Shown here in pieces: positions 4,217-7,195 of a stretch of DNA of 7,195 bases. The stretch is from Candidatus Gracilibacteria bacterium CG2_30_37_12 (GTDB lineage: Bacteria; Patescibacteriota; Gracilibacteria; BD1-5; UBA2023): assembly GCA_001873165.1 (NCBI GenBank), contig MNYO01000095.1, positions 1-7,195 on the forward strand, given 5' to 3'. The position numbers were made by a program, and so were the translations under genes. Numbering within the stretch: position 1 is the stretch's first letter; every line of letters begins with the position of its first letter. The notes below the pieces were generated by a model. That model was not told the DNA's origin and made no database searches. It worked only from the letters and a program-made list of their open reading frames with translations.

Positions 4217-6919
4217 ATGTACAATCCAAAAATCACCGAGCCCAAATGGCAAAAGTTCTGGGAAGAACATAATACTTTTCGGACTCTTTCACCAACTGAG
4301 GCAGGGAGTAAATCAAAAAAGTACGTCCTTTCCATGTTTCCATATCCATCCGGAGAAGGGCTCCATGTGGGGCATGCAAAGATATATACTGCTACCGATG
4401 CCTATGCCAGGTACTGTAAGACTCGAGGATACAATGTATTGCACCCAACTGGGTGGGATGCATTTGGACTTCCTGCGGAGAATTATGCTATCAAGACCGG
4501 GACACATCCAGCGGTTACGACCGCGAAGAATGTCGCCAACTATACTCGTCAGATGAAGTCCATCGGACTCTCGTATGATTGGGGTCGAGAGATCAATACG
4601 ACCGATGTGGATTATATGAAACAAACTCAATGGATTTTCCTCCAACTTTTTGAGCGAGGACTCGCATATGAACAGGATTTGCCCATTAACTACTGCCCGA
4701 GCTGTAAAACCGGACTCGCCAACGAAGAAGTAGTGGGGGATAATATCTGCGACCGATGTGGAACGAGAGTGGAACGACGGAAGATTCGACAATGGGTATT
4801 GAAAATCACCGAGTACGCTGAGAGATTGCTCGCTGATATCGACACGCTCGATTGGCCAGAGAGTATCAAAGAGATGCAACGGAACTGGATAGGGAAGAGT
4901 GAGGGGGTGGAGTTCAGTATGAAAAAAGTGGGAGATGAAGCGAAAGAACTCGCAGTCTATACCACCCGAATAGACACCGTCTACGGCATGACCTATGTCG
5001 TGCTCGCAGCGGATCACAAGGATGTAAATAACTGGATTACTCCAGAACAGAAGGAAAAATGTGAGAAATATATTGCCGATTCTAAAGCAAAATCCGACCT
5101 TGAACGAACCAATGAAGGAAAGGAAAAAACTGGAGAATTTACCGGGTCATATGTTATAAATCCTTTTAATGGAGAGCAGATTCCCGTTTGGATAGGGGAT
5201 TACGTGCTCGGATCCTACGGAACTGGAGCGGTTATGGCAGTTCCCGCACATGATGAGCGAGATTTCGAATTTTGGAAAAAACATAAAGATAGAGGACTTA
5301 AAATAAAACGAACAAATTATTCAGTTTCATCTAGTTTTCCTAGTCCAGACTGAGTTATTCCAACAATAAATGGATCTAATTTTGAACAATATATTTCTTC
5401 ATGGGATTCATTACCTCAATTTTTACTAGAGGATGGTTCCTCGGGATTTTCTCCAAATTTTGAATATTATCTTGTGAATTCTGGTGAATTTACTGATCAA
5501 TTATTGAGTAACGAAGTTCGTACTAAACTCGCTGAGAAAGCCGAATCCGAAGGTTTTGGGAAGAAGAAAACCAATTATAAACTTCGTGACTGGCTCTTCT
5601 CTCGACAGCGATATTGGGGGGAACCGATTCCACTTATTCATTTGGAGACAGAGGATATGAAGAAACTTCCGCATATTTCGAGTATTTCCGAGGCAGCTGA
5701 TACAAATCTTGCATATATCTTGAAACGAGATGAAGTCGCGGGAGAATGTGTGAAAGGAGCTCTGTGTCATGGAAAAGTTCGTGAGCTCGTGATTGGTGGG
5801 AAAGTAGTTTCCAAAATCTACGATGGACTCTATGGGAAGATAGTCTGCGATTATGAGCTTCCACTCGAACTTCCGGAAGTCGCAAACTATGAGCTAGCAG
5901 GCGATGGAAATAGTCCACTCGCGCTTGTTCCGAGTTTCGTGAATGTCGAGCTTGCGAGCAATCTCTCCGGAAAACGCGAGACCAATACTATGCCACAGTG
6001 GGCAGGATCATGCTGGTACTATCTTCGATTCATGGATCCTCGCTTTCCGGATGCTCCGGCAAGTAAGGAAATGATCGAATACTGGGGACAAGTGGATACA
6101 TACGTCGGTGGTGCGGAACATGCGGTGCTTCATCTCTTGTATGCCCGATTCTGGCACAAGGTGCTATTTGATATCGGAGTGGTTTCTTTTACTGAACCAT
6201 TCCAGGATTTGATTGGGGTTGGACTCATCCTCGGTCCGGATGGAGGGAAGATGAGTAAATCTCGGGGAAATGTCATAAACCCCGATGATGTTATAAAAGA
6301 ATATGGTGCAGATGCACTTCGTATGTACGAACTTTTCCTTTCGGATTTTCGTGATGCCGCTCCATGGGACACTGATGCGATTGTCGGAGTACGACGATTT
6401 CTCGAGCGATCTCAGGCGATTTTCGAGATTCCTCGATTTGCAAGCGATGATATGAAGGCGATGAAACTTCTTCATAAAACGATTAAAAAAGTCGGAGAAG
6501 ATATCGAAGCATTCAAATTCAATACCGCTATTTCTGCACTGATGATTCTCCTCAATGAAGGACTTCCAAAAGATGAAGAAAATCAGCTGGAATGGAAAGA
6601 GACTTTCGCGATTCTCTTACATCCATTTGCTCCACATCTCGCCGAAGAGCTTTGGAATATGATTGGTAAAACCACTTCTGTATTCAATGCTTCTTGGCCA
6701 GAATATCACGAATTTATGCTCGTCGACGATGAGGTAACAATCGCTATTCAGGTGAATGGAAAACTTCGAGGAACGCATGTGTTTTTGAATGGAGTTTCTC
6801 AGGAGGAAGTCGCTCTACGAGTTATGGAAGATACAGAAATTACTAAATGGACTGAAGGACTGACGATTGTCCGGGAAATATTTATTCCCAATAAATTGTA
6901 TGGAATTGTCGCAAAATAA
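4217..6919 (+). CDS. leuS: Leucyl-tRNA synthetase (class I), with one in-frame TGA = Gly379
   Basis: The 900-residue protein is continuous only when TGA 5351-5353 is read as glycine. The upstream (4217-5353) and downstream parts are in the same frame with no second start needed. LeuRS charges tRNA-Leu with leucine. Landmarks are the HIGH-type motif HVGH (50-53, in [15 protein letters not shown]) and a zinc-binding Cys4 (C160, C163, C178, C181). The editing domain has TTRIDT (249-254) and the proofreading Asp (about D346) in [15 protein letters not shown]. Then come [18 protein letters not shown] (453-470), CWYYLR (599-604), KMSKS (678-682), the anticodon-binding helices, and the C-terminal VNGKLRG near 845-851. 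The length fits the bacterial family. The TGA sits in an AT-rich, variable stretch (about 365-425) after the editing domain, not in a catalytic motif. It stops at TAA. No Shine-Dalgarno is seen (ctcaattctt precedes ATG). Confidence 0.97.
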
Positions 6920-6932
6920 AATATATTTGTCA

Positions 6933-6958
6933 TTTTTAAAAAAATATTTTTTTTAAAA
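6933..6958 (+). terminator. Weak AT-only terminator-like hairpin after leuS
   Basis: A7 (6938-6944) and T8 (6947-6954), flanked by a T5 tract and AAAA, make an all-A/T self-complementary stretch 14 nt after the leuS stop. It could end transcription on either strand, but it lacks a GC-containing stem. Confidence 0.3.
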
Positions 6959-6987
6959 TAAGGAAGATTCTCCCGAAGGCTCGCGTA

Positions 6988-7017
6988 GACAGTCCTTTGG
7001 AGGACAGTCCTTTAGAG
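6988..7017. repeat. 15-nt tandem duplication in the leuS downstream region
   Basis: GACAGTCCTTTGGAG (6988-7002) is followed directly by GACAGTCCTTTAGAG (7003-7017), differing at one base. Each unit contains a small self-complementary core (GTCCT-TTGG-AGGAC in the first). It lies in a locally GC-richer patch (6970-7020) inside AT-rich DNA, which looks like a dispersed-repeat remnant. Confidence 0.7.
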
Positions 7018-7084
7018 GTCATATGTATTCGAAAATTTTTTAGTTATTCTAATTATCTGTATAATCGAATATATTCGCAATGAC
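7018..7084. repeat. Interrupted inverted repeat with GTCAT/ATGAC ends
   Basis: GTCAT (7018-7022) and ATGAC (7080-7084) bracket a second complementary pair, TATTCGA (7026-7032) and TCGAATA (7065-7071). The GTCAT-type ends match those of the 3051-3200 element, so this may be a shorter relative. The interior is AT-rich and non-coding. Confidence 0.45.
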
Positions 7085-7119
7085 ATATTTTATAAATATC
7101 TATTTATTAAATTCTTATA

Positions 7120-7140
7120 CCCCGCTGCTTGCGGCGTGGG
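7120..7140. repeat. GC-rich hairpin near the right edge
   Basis: CCCCGC (7120-7125) pairs with GCGTGGG (7134-7140, one bulged T) around TGCTTGCG. It stands out from the AT-rich surroundings. The rest of 7141-7195 shows no gene on either strand. With the two repeats before it, it accounts for most visible structure between leuS and the window end. Confidence 0.4.
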
Positions 7141-7195
7141 ATTCCACTCTTCCTACTCTAACTACTTTTTAGAAATTGCCGGTCGTCAAGCGTAG

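Noticed and set aside
4313..5017. Long open frame of 234 residues on the minus strand.
   Set aside because: It lies wholly inside leuS and shows no recognisable domain; it is a shadow of the leuS coding strand.
4217..6919. leuS split into two subunits, like the two-chain LeuRS of Aquifex.
   Set aside because: The two parts are in the same frame, separated only by one TGA, with no separate promoter or start context for the second part. Other genes in the window independently show TGA as Gly.
7160..7193. Possible C-terminal end of a minus-strand gene (TLDDRQFLKSS then TAG).
   Set aside because: Only 11 codons are visible before the window edge and the region is repeat-like; not enough to support a gene.

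Overview
The window reads as a chromosomal segment of a Candidate Phyla Radiation (Patescibacteria) bacterium that decodes UGA as glycine (genetic code 25, known from Gracilibacteria and Absconditabacteria/SR1). The sequence shows this directly. leuS is a single 900-residue reading frame only if the TGA at 5351-5353 is sense. A type IV prepilin-like gene has eight in-frame TGAs in its first frame, and one of them encodes the invariant glycine of the prepilin peptidase site. A small VirB2-like pilin gene has a TGA just after its signal peptide. Every gene end I accept is TAA or TAG, never TGA. None of the six well-supported starts has a Shine-Dalgarno sequence; the bases before each ATG are A/T/C-rich.

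Layout from left to right. (1) 1-113, minus strand: the 5' end of an IS1-InsA-like zinc-ribbon transposase gene, cut by the window edge and apparently frameshifted at an A8 tract. (2) 114-387: AT-rich spacer with an inverted repeat and a strong rho-independent terminator. (3) 388-1928: a prepilin-like N-terminal half joined, across an apparent 1-base frameshift near 1150-1170, to a proline-rich linker and BspA/LRR_5-type leucine-rich repeats, closed by a 34-bp palindromic terminator. (4) 2058-3591: the classic rpsF-ssb-rpsR cluster (S6, single-stranded DNA-binding protein, S18), with a good promoter, a structured leader of about 120 nt, a 150-bp imperfect palindromic element between ssb and rpsR, and a terminator. 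(5) 3590-4063: a self-contained transcription unit for a two-TM VirB2/TrbC-like (Mbov_0395-type) pilin. (6) 4064-4216: a repeat-rich leader. (7) 4217-6919: leucyl-tRNA synthetase. (8) 6920-7195: no gene seen; it holds a cluster of short repeats and hairpins.

Functionally the window mixes core information processing (S6, SSB, S18, LeuRS) with two surface-filament genes. The TGA codons are unevenly spread: none in the three rpsF-ssb-rpsR genes, one each in leuS and the small pilin, and about twelve in the pilin/LRR locus. The most unusual locus is that prepilin-LRR gene. Names come from motif recognition by eye; no database search was run.
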